Positions 44,868 through 56,700 of a DNA stretch of 64,000 nucleotides are shown piece by piece. The stretch spans positions 149,683 to 213,682 of the forward strand of contig NZ_JAHKJW010000006.1 in NCBI RefSeq assembly GCF_019710745.1, in the 5' to 3' direction. This stretch comes from Streptomyces beigongshangae (GTDB taxonomy: Bacteria > Actinomycetota > Actinomycetes > Streptomycetales > Streptomycetaceae). Both the position numbers and the translations under genes were made by a program. The first letter of the stretch is position 1. Every line of letters starts with the position of its first letter. The notes beneath the pieces were generated by a model. It was not told where the DNA came from. It searched no databases and saw only the letters and a program-made list of their open reading frames with translations.

Positions 44868-47800
44868 ATGGGGCGTCCGGAGACGGACCTCGATCCTGGG
44901 CGGGGACCGGTTCAGCGTTTTGCGTTCGAGTTGCGCAAGCTACGACAGGAAGCAGGCGACATCACCTACCGGCAGATGGCCCGGCAGGTGGAGATCTCGG
45001 TCACCACCCTGTCCAGAGCTGCCAAGGGAGAGCAACTGCCCTCCCTGCCGGTGGCCCTCGCCTATGTGCAGGCATGCGGCGGCGATGCGCAGGAGTGGGA
45101 GCGGCGCTGGCTCGAGGCGGTCACGGAGCAGGCCCGGGTGGCCGACCTCGTGGGGGACGGGACCATTCCTTCCCCTTACCGTGGCCTGGCCCGTTTCGAT
45201 GTGGACGATGCGGAGCTCTTCTTCGGTCGGGACGAGATGACCGACGCACTGGTCCGTGCGGTGACGGGGCACCGCGTGTTCGCGGTCTTCGGGCCGTCCG
45301 GCAGCGGCAAGTCGTCCCTGCTGCGGGCGGGACTGATTCCCCGCCTGCGCAGCCTCGGCGGGCCGCACCGGCCGCAGGCGGTGCGGATCCTCACACCGGG
45401 CGAGCACCCGCTGCGCACCCACGACACCGTGTGCGACCCGGTACCGGGCGAGGGGGACACCTGGCTAGTGGTGGACCAGTTCGAGGAGGTCTTCACCCTC
45501 TGCCGCGACACCGGCGAGCGGGCCGGCTTCCTCGCCCGTCTGCTGGCCGCCGCCGAGCCCGGGAGCCGGCTGCGTGTCGTCCTGGGCGTACGCGCCGACT
45601 TCTACGGACGCTGCGCCGAACATCGCGAGCTCGCCGACGCGCTGCGGGAAGCCAACCTGCTGGTGGGACCGATGAGCCCGGCCGAGCTTCGCGAGGCCGT
45701 CGTCAAGCCCGCGCAGGCGGCCGGACTGATCGTCGAGCGCGAGCTGACCGCCCGCCTCGTAGAAGAAGTGAGCGGCGAGCCGGGCGGCCTGCCGCTGCTC
45801 TCGCACGTCCTGCGGGAGACCTGGCGGCGGCGCCGCGGCCGGGTGCTCACCATGGAGGCATACGAGGCGGCGGGCGGTGTGCACGGCGCCATCGCACAGA
45901 CCGCCGAGGAGATCTACACCCGGCTGTCCCCCGACCACGCGGAGCTGGCCCGGCTGATCCTGCTGCGGCTGATCGCCCCCGGCGAGGGCTTCCAGGACAC
46001 CCGGCGCCCGATCAACCGCACCGAACTGGGGTTCGCGCCCGTCGACGAGGTCGCCGTGGTTCTCGACCACCTCGCCCGAGCCCGTCTCCTCACCCTCGAC
46101 GACGACGCCGTCGACCTGGCCCACGAGGCCCTGATCACCGCCTGGCCCCGCCTGTCCGGCTGGATCGGCGAGGCCCGCGAACGCCTGCGCACCCACCGTC
46201 GGCTGACCGAAGCGGCACACGCCTGGGACGAGCTGGGGCGAGACGCGGGGGCGCTGTACCGAGGAATCCGTCTGGCGACGGCGGAGGAACACTTCGGCGA
46301 CACGCTTCCCGGAGACCTGACCTTGCTGGAACACGACTTCCTCACCGCCGGCCTCGCCGCACGCGAGCAGGAGGAACGCACCGCGGCCCGCACCACACGG
46401 CGACTGCGGGGCCTTACCGCGACGCTGTCGGTGCTGCTGGTCCTGGCCGTCACCGCGGGCCTGATCGCGTCGCATCAGAGCCGGATCGGTGAACAGCGGA
46501 GACAGGTCGCCGACGCCGCCTGGCAGGTCGCCCTGTCCCGGCAGCTGGCCGCACAGTCCGCTGCCTTCGACGGCTCCAACTCCGACCTTGCCTCATTGCT
46601 GGCCATCCATGCTTACCGGACCAGCCCGACCTCCCAAGCTGTGGAAAGCCTCTACAACGCTGCTGCCGTGCCCCTGCGAAACCGGCTCACCAGGCACTCC
46701 GGCCCGGTGGCCTCGGTGGCGTTCAGTCCGGACGGCCGGACCGTGGCCACCGTTGGCGGCGACGGCATACTGTGGTTGTGGGGTGCGGCTACCGGCCGAC
46801 TGCGTAAAAGCATCGACGCCGACGGTGCGCGCTCGGTGGCGTTCAGTCCCGACGGCCGGACCGTGGCCACTGCTGGCGGCGACGGCACGCTGCGGTTGTG
46901 GGGTGCGGCTACCGGCCGACTGCGTAAAAGCATCGACGCCGACGGTGCGCGCTCGGTGGCGTTCAGTCCCGACGGCCGGTCCCTGGCCACCGTTGGCGGC
47001 GGCGACGGCATACTGCGGCTGAGGGACACCGCTACCGGCCGCCTCCGTGAGAAATCCCCCGAGGCTGCCGTGGCGGCGCACTCGGTGGCGTTCAGTCCGG
47101 ACGGCCGTACCGTGGCCACCGGCGGCGACGACCGCATCGTGCGGCTGTGGAACACCGACACCGGTCGCACCCGAGCCGCTCTGGCCGGCCACCAAGGCGC
47201 CGTGATCTCGCTGGCGTTCAGCCGGGACGGGCGGACTGTCGCCACCGGCAGCGTCGACCGCACCGTACGGCTGTGGAACCCCGACACCGGCCGGTTCCAA
47301 AGGAGCCTGCCCGAAATTGGCTACGGTGTGAGCTCGTTGGCGTTCAGTCCGGACGGGCGCACCCTGGCCACCGGTAGCTTCGGTGCGCAACCTGTACGGC
47401 TGTGGGACACCGACATCGGCCGGTTCCAAAGGAGCCTGCCCGGACATGCCAGCGGTGTGAGCTCGTTGGCGTTCAGTCCGGACGGGCGCACCCTGGCCAC
47501 CGGTAGCTTCGGTGCGCAACCTGTACGGCTGTGGGACACCGACATCGGCCGGTTCCAAAGGAGCCTGCCCGGACATGCCAGCGGTGTGAGCTCGTTGGCG
47601 TTCAGTCCGGACGGGCGCACCCTGGCCACCGGGGACAAGGACGGTACGGCGCGGCTGTGGGACATGAGCGCCAACCAGCCCCGGGACCTTCTTACCAGGC
47701 GGTTCAAGGAAGCTGACTTGATGGAGCTGAACCCGGGCGGGCTGACCCTGGCCGCTGGCAACATAGGCGTTGAGCCAGTGCGGCTGTGGGATGTGACCAC

Positions 47801-48824
47801 CGGTCGCCTTCGCGCGATCCTGGACGGGCACACCAAGAACGCGGACTCGATGGCATTCAGCCCGGACGGCACCACACTGGCCACGGCCAGCCGCTCCCGT
47901 CCGGGGGTGGACCTGTGGAACACCGCCACCGGCCGCCTCCGCGCACGCCTGGACAAACACACCGTGCCCTCGGTCAACTCGGTGGCGTTCAGTCCGGACG
48001 GGCGCACCCTGGCCACTGGCAGCTACAACACCGGAGTGCAACTGTGGAACGCAACCACCGGGCACTTCCGCAGGAATCTGCTCCAGGACACCGTCCCGGC
48101 GACCTCCGTGGCATTCAGCCCGGACGGCCGTACTCTGGCCACCGGCGGCGAGGACGGCACGGTACGGCTGTGGGACACCAGGACCGGCCGCGGTCGAGAG
48201 AGCCTGTCCGGGCACGGTGGTGAGGTGACCACGGTGGTGTACAGCCCCGACGGCCGCACCCTGGCCACTGGCGGTGCAGAAGACGACACTGTACGGCTGT
48301 GGGACACCAGGACCGGCCGCGGTCGAGAGGGCCTGTCCGGGCACGGTGGTGAGGTGACCACGGTGGTGTACAGCCCCGACGGCCGCACCCTGGCCACTGG
48401 CGGTGCAGAAGACGACACTGTACGGCTGTGGGACACCAGGACCGGCCGCGGTCGAGAGGGCCTGTCCGGGCACGGTGGTGAGGTGACCACGGTGGTGTAC
48501 AGCCCCGACGGCCGCACCCTGGCCACCAGCAGCCGCGGAGATCACACCGTGCGGCTGTGGGACGCGGATACCGGTGGCGCGTTGGCCACTCTCTCCAAAC
48601 ACACAGGCACCCCGCTCTCGCTGGCGTTCAGCCCGGACGGGCACACCCTGACCACCAGCAGCGCCGACCAAACCGTACGGCGCTGGAACGTGGCCCTGCC
48701 CACCCCCACCGAGGCGATCAGCGAAATCTGCCGAGCAGTCGGCCGGGACCTGACTGCGAAGGAACGCTCGGTGTACCTTGCGGACCAGCCACCTCACACC
48801 ATGTGCCCGAACCGGACTCCGTGA
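44868..48824 (+). CDS. XRE-STAND NTPase-WD40 repeat protein
   Basis: A 1318-residue signalling protein. Residues about 15-75 are an XRE-type helix-turn-helix (YRQMARQVEISVTTLSRAAK), residues about 100-500 a novel-STAND NTPase (SPYRGLARFDVDDAELFFGR, Walker A GPSGSGKSS at 142-150, Walker B LVVDQFEEVF), then a probable membrane helix (TATLSVLLVLAVTAGLIAS) and 16 WD40 repeats of 40-43 residues (VAFSPDGRTVATGG...VRLW). STAND proteins are switch-like NTPases that oligomerise on sensing a ligand through the repeats; in bacteria many serve in immunity or conflict. No separate effector gene is coupled. Start ATG 44868 follows GGAAGGAAG. Sixteen blades make two propellers plus two extra. Confidence 0.92.
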   Translation: MGRPETDLDPGRGPVQRFAFELRKLRQEAGDITYRQMARQVEISVTTLSRAAKGEQLPSLPVALAYVQACGGDAQEWERRWLEAVTEQARVADLVGDGTIPSPYRGLARFDVDDAELFFGRDEMTDALVRAVTGHRVFAVFGPSGSGKSSLLRAGLIPRLRSLGGPHRPQAVRILTPGEHPLRTHDTVCDPVPGEGDTWLVVDQFEEVFTLCRDTGERAGFLARLLAAAEPGSRLRVVLGVRADFYGRCAEHRELADALREANLLVGPMSPAELREAVVKPAQAAGLIVERELTARLVEEVSGEPGGLPLLSHVLRETWRRRRGRVLTMEAYEAAGGVHGAIAQTAEEIYTRLSPDHAELARLILLRLIAPGEGFQDTRRPINRTELGFAPVDEVAVVLDHLARARLLTLDDDAVDLAHEALITAWPRLSGWIGEARERLRTHRRLTEAAHAWDELGRDAGALYRGIRLATAEEHFGDTLPGDLTLLEHDFLTAGLAAREQEERTAARTTRRLRGLTATLSVLLVLAVTAGLIASHQSRIGEQRRQVADAAWQVALSRQLAAQSAAFDGSNSDLASLLAIHAYRTSPTSQAVESLYNAAAVPLRNRLTRHSGPVASVAFSPDGRTVATVGGDGILWLWGAATGRLRKSIDADGARSVAFSPDGRTVATAGGDGTLRLWGAATGRLRKSIDADGARSVAFSPDGRSLATVGGGDGILRLRDTATGRLREKSPEAAVAAHSVAFSPDGRTVATGGDDRIVRLWNTDTGRTRAALAGHQGAVISLAFSRDGRTVATGSVDRTVRLWNPDTGRFQRSLPEIGYGVSSLAFSPDGRTLATGSFGAQPVRLWDTDIGRFQRSLPGHASGVSSLAFSPDGRTLATGSFGAQPVRLWDTDIGRFQRSLPGHASGVSSLAFSPDGRTLATGDKDGTARLWDMSANQPRDLLTRRFKEADLMELNPGGLTLAAGNIGVEPVRLWDVTTGRLRAILDGHTKNADSMAFSPDGTTLATASRSRPGVDLWNTATGRLRARLDKHTVPSVNSVAFSPDGRTLATGSYNTGVQLWNATTGHFRRNLLQDTVPATSVAFSPDGRTLATGGEDGTVRLWDTRTGRGRESLSGHGGEVTTVVYSPDGRTLATGGAEDDTVRLWDTRTGRGREGLSGHGGEVTTVVYSPDGRTLATGGAEDDTVRLWDTRTGRGREGLSGHGGEVTTVVYSPDGRTLATSSRGDHTVRLWDADTGGALATLSKHTGTPLSLAFSPDGHTLTTSSADQTVRRWNVALPTPTEAISEICRAVGRDLTAKERSVYLADQPPHTMCPNRTP
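47288..47674 (+). repeat. 129-bp near-identical WD40 repeat units (blades 6-8)
   Basis: Units beginning at 47288, 47417 and 47546 are spaced by exactly 129 bp. The 47417 and 47546 units match almost base for base through the GHASGVSSLAFSPDGRTLATG coding part. Such identity implies recent duplication or gene conversion. Confidence 0.9.
48181..48567 (+). repeat. 129-bp near-identical WD40 repeat units (blades 13-15)
   Basis: A second array: GGACCGGCCGCGGTCGAGAG recurs at 48181, 48310 and 48439, spacing 129 bp, with silent sites conserved across the unit. It is independent in sequence from the array at 47288. Confidence 0.9.
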
Positions 48825-49093
48825 TCAGCTCCCTCAAGGCCGGCGACGCCGGTGACGGCCGGCACCATGCCCTGCACTCTGCCGGCGCCGTGCTCGGCAA
48901 CCAGTACCCTCGGCAGCCGCTCCACATGCCCACTCCCGACCGGGACGGCCAACGCGTCGTTGCCATGGGTCCACGCCGCCTCCAGTGTGGCAATCACCCG
49001 CATGACTTGGTCCGAAGACAGCTCCGGCGACGTAGGAGCCACCGTAGCCACCCCGGTACGGTCCCGGAACATGGATCGAAGCGGAGATCGCAC
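48794..49093 (-). CDS. Hypothetical protein, weakly supported
   Basis: A 99-residue minus-strand frame with good Streptomyces third-position GC use (SSDQVMRVIATLEAAWTHGN, GSGHVERLPRVLVAEHGAG, GMVPAVTGVAGLEGADHGV). It overlaps the end of the WD40 gene by 31 nt and follows the small membrane protein by about 35 nt. No ribosome binding site or known family is seen; it may be the remnant of a larger gene. Confidence 0.35.
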   Translation of the reverse strand: MRSPLRSMFRDRTGVATVAPTSPELSSDQVMRVIATLEAAWTHGNDALAVPVGSGHVERLPRVLVAEHGAGRVQGMVPAVTGVAGLEGADHGVRFGHMV

Positions 49094-49126
49094 CCGCCGG
49101 CGCGTGCGGGACGCCCTAAAGCGTTC

Positions 49127-49339
49127 TCAGCGGCCTGAGTCGTTGATGCCGGCAGCGAGTTGCCCGACCGTATCGGCAATCCATTGCCCGAACGCCGTCG
49201 GGGCGACCAGCACCCCGAAGACCAGCACGATCAGCACGGTCAGCTGTTCGTCCGACCGCTTCCGCGCCTGCGTGCGGCGCCGGAGCCTGACGATGATGAT
49301 GACCGCCAGGAGAACCGTCACGTTGATCGACAGAACCAT
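49127..49339 (-). CDS. Small two-helix membrane protein
   Basis: A 70-residue protein with two hydrophobic segments (VLSINVTVLLAVIIIVRLRR and LTVLIVLVFGVLVAPTAFGQ) around a basic loop (RRTQARKRSDEQ). Start ATG 49339 follows GGGAGAGGG. Similar small proteins occur in actinomycete integrative elements and plasmids, as far as I recall, but this is not certain. Function unknown. Confidence 0.65.
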   Translation of the reverse strand: MVLSINVTVLLAVIIIVRLRRRTQARKRSDEQLTVLIVLVFGVLVAPTAFGQWIADTVGQLAAGINDSGR

Positions 49340-50062
49340 GAGCCCTCTCCCTGTACGTGCACCCTTGGTCCAGATGTAGCGAGCACGGACAGCAGGGACA
49401 GCTCAGGTGCGTGCGGATGGCAACAAAGCACGTACAAACGGCCGGAAGCGCGGGGTTGCGCTCAGCTCGCCCACGGCATCACAGTCACGGCTTGCCGCGC
49501 GGGCTAATTGACTGCAAATGTTCTCCTGTGCGGCATCTGTGTGAATATATGTTTGATGTCGACAAGGTCGTAGCGTCACGGTCGGGCTTTACCCGGTGGC
49601 GCGTTCACGTCGCCGGGCGGATGTGCACGGCGGGGTTGCGGTCCGGAGGGCCGAGTCGTCGACGGCCGGTCGCCGACCGGAACTGTTCCCGCTTGCCGGC
49701 GCACCGCTCGATCGCGCTGCGCCGTCGGTGCCGGACCTTGTCGAAGGCGGGCGGCCGGCCGCCCGCCGGGCCGCACTTCCGGCGGCGGGTCCGCGGTGAG
49801 GAACGCGCGGCGACTCCGGGGGTGGAGTCGATCCGAGCCGCTGCACGGTCCGGCAACGGCCTCCGTCGCCGCTTATGCGCGGCGTTCACGTACAGCAGCT
49901 CGACGTACGTCTTCGCGTGACGCACTCCAGCCGGGTACGGCCACCCGGCACTCCCGGTACGTCTCCCTCCGGGTCCGGCTTCGTCGAGACGGGAGGCGAA
50001 GCGATCGTGTTCGCCGAGTGGACGACTCGACCGGATGGGAGCGGACGACACCCTCGGGGCAT
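49340..50062. other. Gene-free region with IS debris
   Basis: No intact gene is supported between the small membrane protein and the aconitase promoter. An A+T-richer patch lies at 49500-49570. From 49576 to about 49930 both strands carry decayed transposase sequence, annotated separately. Confidence 0.5.
49576..49930 (-). pseudogene. IS5/IS427-type transposase C-terminal remnant
   Basis: On the minus strand, CGPAGGRPPAFDKVRHRRRS then AIERC matches the GGRPPxFDxxxYrxRhxvER motif near the end of IS5-group transposases, followed by decayed sequence (FRSATGRRRLG). Upstream LLYVNAAHKRRRRPLPDRAA resembles the preceding region. No intact frame, start or stop fits. It borders the right edge of the island. 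Confidence 0.6.
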
Positions 50063-50089
50063 GACCGTTCGACGGTCATGTACTAGAGT

Positions 50090-50107
50090 TATCTCGACAT
50101 CGAGATA
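50090..50107. promoter_or_regulatory. TamR-like palindrome upstream of aconitase
   Basis: TATCTCGACATCGAGATA has perfect 8-bp arms with CA at the centre, 140 bp before the aconitase start. MarR-family TamR is reported to bind a palindrome upstream of the aconitase gene sacA in S. coelicolor; the site here has the right place and shape. A second, smaller inverted repeat (GACCGT, TCG, ACGGTC) lies at 50063-50077. Confidence 0.55.
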
Positions 50108-50160
50108 TCTGCCGAGGCGTGCCGCAGCCGCCCGGACCGGTAAGTGACGGTAAGGGTTAC

Positions 50161-50180
50161 CTAACTTAGCCTGACCTTAG
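50161..50180. promoter_or_regulatory. DmdR/IdeR-type iron box candidate
   Basis: CTAACTTAGCCTGACCTTAG agrees with the reverse of the iron-box consensus (TTAGGTGAGCCTAACCTAA) at about 13 of 19 positions, including the TTAGCCT-ACCT core. It lies 67 bp before the aconitase start. Iron control of an iron-sulfur enzyme is plausible. Confidence 0.45.
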
Positions 50181-50246
50181 CGGATCGGCCAGGGGGGCGT
50201 GGCGGCAGGATGCGGTGGTACGCGCACATCAATGAAGGAGACTGTC

Positions 50247-53084
<2,838 letters not shown>

Positions 53085-53141
53085 GCGGCGGCAGGCGGCC
53101 GGACAGGCCGCACGGCAGGGCAGAGCAGGACAGGGCAGTCG

Positions 53142-53173
53142 AGGGCCGCATTCCCGAAAAGGGGTGCGGCCCT
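53142..53173 (+). terminator. Terminator of acnA
   Basis: AGGGCCGCA (53142-53150) pairs with TGCGGCCCT (53165-53173), and CCC/GGG pairs inside the loop. It lies 58 nt after the acnA stop and is followed by TTGCC. Confidence 0.85.
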
Positions 53174-53208
53174 TGCCGTCCGCCGCGGGCCGCCCGGACC
53201 GTCCGCTC

Positions 53209-53256
53209 AAGGGCAAGGGCAAGGGCAGGGGCAGGGGCAAGGGGAGGGACAGGGGT
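53209..53256 (+). repeat. (AAGGGC/AGGGGC)n hexanucleotide tract
   Basis: A purine-rich tract of about seven AAGGGC or AGGGGC units follows the acnA terminator. It is simple sequence without coding value. Confidence 0.75.
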
Positions 53257-53317
53257 CCGGGCACGGATCCGGCACGCGGGCCGCACCAACCCGGACGCGG
53301 CCCATCCGCGTCAGCCG

Positions 53318-53346
53318 TTTACAGCCGTACCCGTCCGCGCTAGCTT
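53318..53346 (+). promoter_or_regulatory. Promoter without a gene
   Basis: TTTACA (53318-53323) and TAGCTT (53341-53346) are spaced by exactly 17 nt, a good vegetative promoter reading rightwards. Transcription would begin near 53353. The next genes on both sides point toward this spot, so it has no obvious product. Confidence 0.55.
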
Positions 53347-53361
53347 CGACGGCACGTGGGG

Positions 53362-53375
53362 TGGGAGCGCTCCCA
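53362..53375. promoter_or_regulatory. CebR operator
   Basis: TGGGAGCGCTCCCA is a perfect match to the 14-bp palindrome bound by CebR, the LacI-family repressor of cellobiose/cellulose use in Streptomyces; flanking G and C extend it to 16 bp. It sits 9 nt after the predicted transcription start, where a repressor would block transcription. Confidence 0.85.
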
Positions 53376-53426
53376 CACCGGTGGACCGGAACCCGCCCGT
53401 GGCCGCTCCCACCTCACACGACCGGG

Positions 53427-53478
53427 CTGAGCGGCGGGCCGGACCGGTCCGGGGCCGTTCGCCCCGGACGCCGCTCAG
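53427..53478. terminator. Nested hairpin in convergent region
   Basis: Outer arms CTGAGCGGCG (53427-53436) and CGCCGCTCAG (53469-53478) enclose an inner stem GTCCGGGGC (53447-53455) / GCCCCGGAC (53461-53469) with a 5-nt loop. Confidence 0.7.
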
Positions 53479-53479
53479 G

Positions 53480-53512
53480 GCGGACCCGGTGGCCGTAATC
53501 CACCGGGTCCGC
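53480..53512. terminator. Perfect 13-bp hairpin in convergent region
   Basis: GCGGACCCGGTGG (53480-53492) and CCACCGGGTCCGC (53500-53512) around a 7-nt loop, immediately after the preceding hairpin. It could terminate the candidate small RNA and GH92 read-through. Confidence 0.8.
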
Positions 53513-53572
53513 GAGCCGGGCAGGTCGGGGGGTGCCTGGCCGGGTGGGTGAGGTTCGGGTGGACCGGGGCGC

Positions 53573-53584
53573 GACAACGTTGTC
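53573..53584. promoter_or_regulatory. 12-bp operator, downstream copy
   Basis: GACAACGTTGTC, a perfect palindrome of LacI-family type, identical to the site upstream of the GH92 gene. It lies 173 bp beyond the GH92 stop codon, in a place with no start codon nearby. Confidence 0.6.
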
Positions 53585-53756
53585 CCCCGGTTCGCATACG
53601 ACTGTACTCCTCCAACGGACAGGGCGGCCAGCCCACTTGAAAGCTTGAGCCGCTTCTGAGGTACGAGCGGCTGAATGGACCCCGGCGACCGGGCCACCGG
53701 CGACCGGACCCCGGCCCGTGCACCGGCGGCCGGCCCTGCCGCACGCCGCGCGTGCG

Positions 53757-56700
53757 TCAGCTCAGCAGTTCCACCTCCGCCAGCGTCGCCTCGCCGTCGA
53801 GGACCAGGCGGTACTTCGCGTACGTGCCGGGTGCCGCGACCGAGAACGCCCGCGTCTGCCGGTCCCAGGTGAAGGACTGGCCGGAGCGCTTGTCGAGGTC
53901 CTTCCACGTGGTCCCGTCGGACGAGCCCTGCAGGGCCCAGCCCTTCGGGGCCTTGGCGCCCTCGGCCGACGTCAGCGTGTACTGGACGGCCTTGACGGGG
54001 CCGGCGGTCGGCAGGTCCGCGGACGCGACGGTCGCGTTCGTCGCCGAGGTGTCGTCGAACAGCGCCCCCTCGCCCTTCACCGCGTCACTGCGGGGCGACG
54101 GCACCTCGTCGTCCTGGGTGATCGACACGGGCGCCGCGTTCCTGCCGGTGCCCCACGAGGACGGCTTCGACCCCATGTCGAACTCCAGCACCCCGCCCCG
54201 GGAGACGACGTCGTGCGGGAGCGAGGTCGACTTCCAGGACTTGCCGTTGACCCTCAGGCCCTGCACGTAGACGTTCTTCGCGCTGTTCCTCGGGGCCTTC
54301 ACGACGAGCTTGCGGCCGTTCTCCAGGCGCACGGTCACCTTCTTGAACAGCGGTGAACCGATCGCGTACTCGCCGCTGCCCATGACCAGCGGGTAGAAGC
54401 CGAGCGAGGAGAAGAGGTACCAGGCCGACTGCTCGCCGTTGTCCTCGTCGCCGTGGTAACCCTGGCCGATCTCGCTGCCCGTGTACAGGCGGGAGAGGAC
54501 CTCGCGCACGTTCTTCTGGGTCTTCCAGGGCTGGCCGGCCGCGTTGTACATGTAGTTCACGTGGTGGGCCACCTGGTTGGAGTGCCCGTACATGCCCATC
54601 CGCACGTCGCGGGCCTCGATCATCTCGTGGATGACGCCCCCGTAGGAGCCCTTGAGGTCGGGCGAGGCGGTCTCCGGGGTGCTGAAGTACGTGTCCAGCT
54701 TCCCGGCGAGTCCCGAGCGGCCGCCGTACAGGTTGGCCAGTCCGCGCGAGTCCTGCGGGGCGGTGAAGGCGTAGCCCCAGCCGTTGGTCTCGGTGTAGTC
54801 GTGGCCCCACACGCGCGGGTCGTACTTCTCCGACTCCACCCGCCAGTCGCCCTTGGCGTCCCGGCCCTGGAAGAAGCCGGCCTTCGGGTCGAAGAGGTTG
54901 ACGTAGTCCTGGGCGCGGTTCAGGAAGTACGCGGACTCCTCCTTGTACTTCTTCTTGCCGGTCTTCTTGTAGAGCGCCTCGCCCATCTTCGCGATGCCGT
55001 AGTCGTTGAGGTAGCCCTCCAGCGCCCACGACAGGCCCTCGTGCGTGTCGGTGCTCGTGTAGCCCTTGAAGGGCGAGGTGGCCATGCCCTTGCGGCCCAC
55101 GCCGGAGGAGGGCGGCACGACGGTCGCGTTCTTCACGGCCGCGTCGTACGCCGACTCCGCGTCGAAGTCGACGCCCTTCACGTACGCGTCCGCGAACGCC
55201 ACGTCGGAGGACGTGCCGGTCATCAGGTCCGCGTAGCCGGGGGAGGACCAGCGGGAGGTCCAGCCGCCGTCCTTGTACTGCTGGACGAAGCCGTCGACCA
55301 TCTCACCGGCCTGGCCGGGCGTGAGGAGCGAGTAGGCCGGCCAGGTCGTCCGGTAGGTGTCCCAGAAGCCGTTGTTGACGTACACCTTGCCGTCGACGAT
55401 CTTCGCACCGGTGTGCGTCGGCGAGTCCGGGTTCGGCATCGGCGAGAACGGCGAGGCGTACCGGTACTTCCCGCCGACCTTCTCGAAACCGGAGTTCGGG
55501 TACAGGTACAGCCGGTAGAGGCTGGAGTACAGCGTCGTGAGCTGGTCCGGGGTCGCGCCCTCGACCTCGACCTTGCCGAGGATCCTGTCCCACTGCTTCT
55601 GGGCGCGGGACTTGACCGCCTCGAAGGACGTGCCGTCCGGGATCTCCTGGCGGAGGTTGTCCTTGGCCTGGTCGATGCTGATCAGGGACGTGGCGATGCG
55701 CAGGGTGACGGTGCGGTCGGCGCCGGGCTCGAACTTCAGGTAGCCCTTGACCCCGGAGGAGCTGCCCTCCTTCACGGGCGCGTCGAAGGTCCCGTACACG
55801 AAGAGGCGGGTGGCGCCCGTCGACAGGCCGGACTTCACGTCCGAGTAGCCGGTGAAGGTGCCGCTCTCCTTGTCGAGGGTGAGGCCGGCCTGGTCGGTGA
55901 CGTTGTCGAAGAGGACGTTCGCGTCGTCACCGGGGAAGGTGAACCGCATGGCGGCCGCGTGGTCCGTCGGCGCCATCTCCGTCTTCAGCCCGTTCTCGAA
56001 CGTCACGCCGTAGTAGTGCGGGCGCGCGGTCTCGTTCTCGTGCCTGAAGGGCAGCGCGCGGGCGGTGCGGCCCGTGTCCGGGGTGCCCGAGGCGGTCGAC
56101 GGCATCACCTGGAAGGTCTGCCGGTCACCCATCCAGGGGCTGGGCTCGTGGCTCGCGCTGAACGCCTGGACGGTGGGCAGGTTGTCCGCGTTGTTGCCGC
56201 GCGCGTAGTCGTAGAGCCAGCTCAGCGACCCCGCGTTCGTCACCGGCGTCCAGAAGTTGAAGCCGTGCGGCACGGCCGTCGCCGGGAAGTTGTTGCCGCG
56301 CGAGAAACTGCCGCTGGAGTTCGTGCCGCGGACGGTCGACGCGTAGTCCGAGAGGTGCGCCTTCGGCTTCTCGGGCTTCTTCACGCTCAGGTTCACGTCG
56401 TCCAGCCAGCCGCGGAACTTCGCGGGGCCCTTCGGGGAGTCGTACGCGACCAGGATGCGGTCGACCGTCCGGCCGGCCGCGACCGAGCCGATCCGCGAGA
56501 CGACGTTGTTCCACTGGTTGACGTACAGCACCTTGGAGGCGCCCTGGCCCTGCGGCGTCAGCGCGAACCCGTGCTGGTCCTGGGCGCGCAGGTCGCTCAG
56601 GTAGGTGCCGTCCGTGAAGGCCAGGTCCACCGACACGTTCGTGGCGTCGTAGTCCAGGTCGCCGTCCGCCATCGACGGGTAGATCCGGTACGCCAGCTCG

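Larger units (their letters stand above)
53353..53512 (+). ncRNA. Candidate CebR-controlled small RNA
   Basis: From the predicted start near 53353 the transcript would run about 125-160 nt through two strong hairpins, 53427-53478 and 53480-53512. No ORF with a ribosome binding site is present. It is a proposal only; a lost cellulase-type gene whose control region survived is the alternative. Confidence 0.3.

Noticed and set aside
46593..48797. A 734-residue minus-strand frame with repeats
   Set aside because: It mirrors the WD40 coding repeats on the plus strand and would need the same DNA to encode two repeat proteins.
49587..50147. Several short open frames on both strands before aconitase
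   Set aside because: They overlap decayed transposase sequence and promoter elements and lack start signals.
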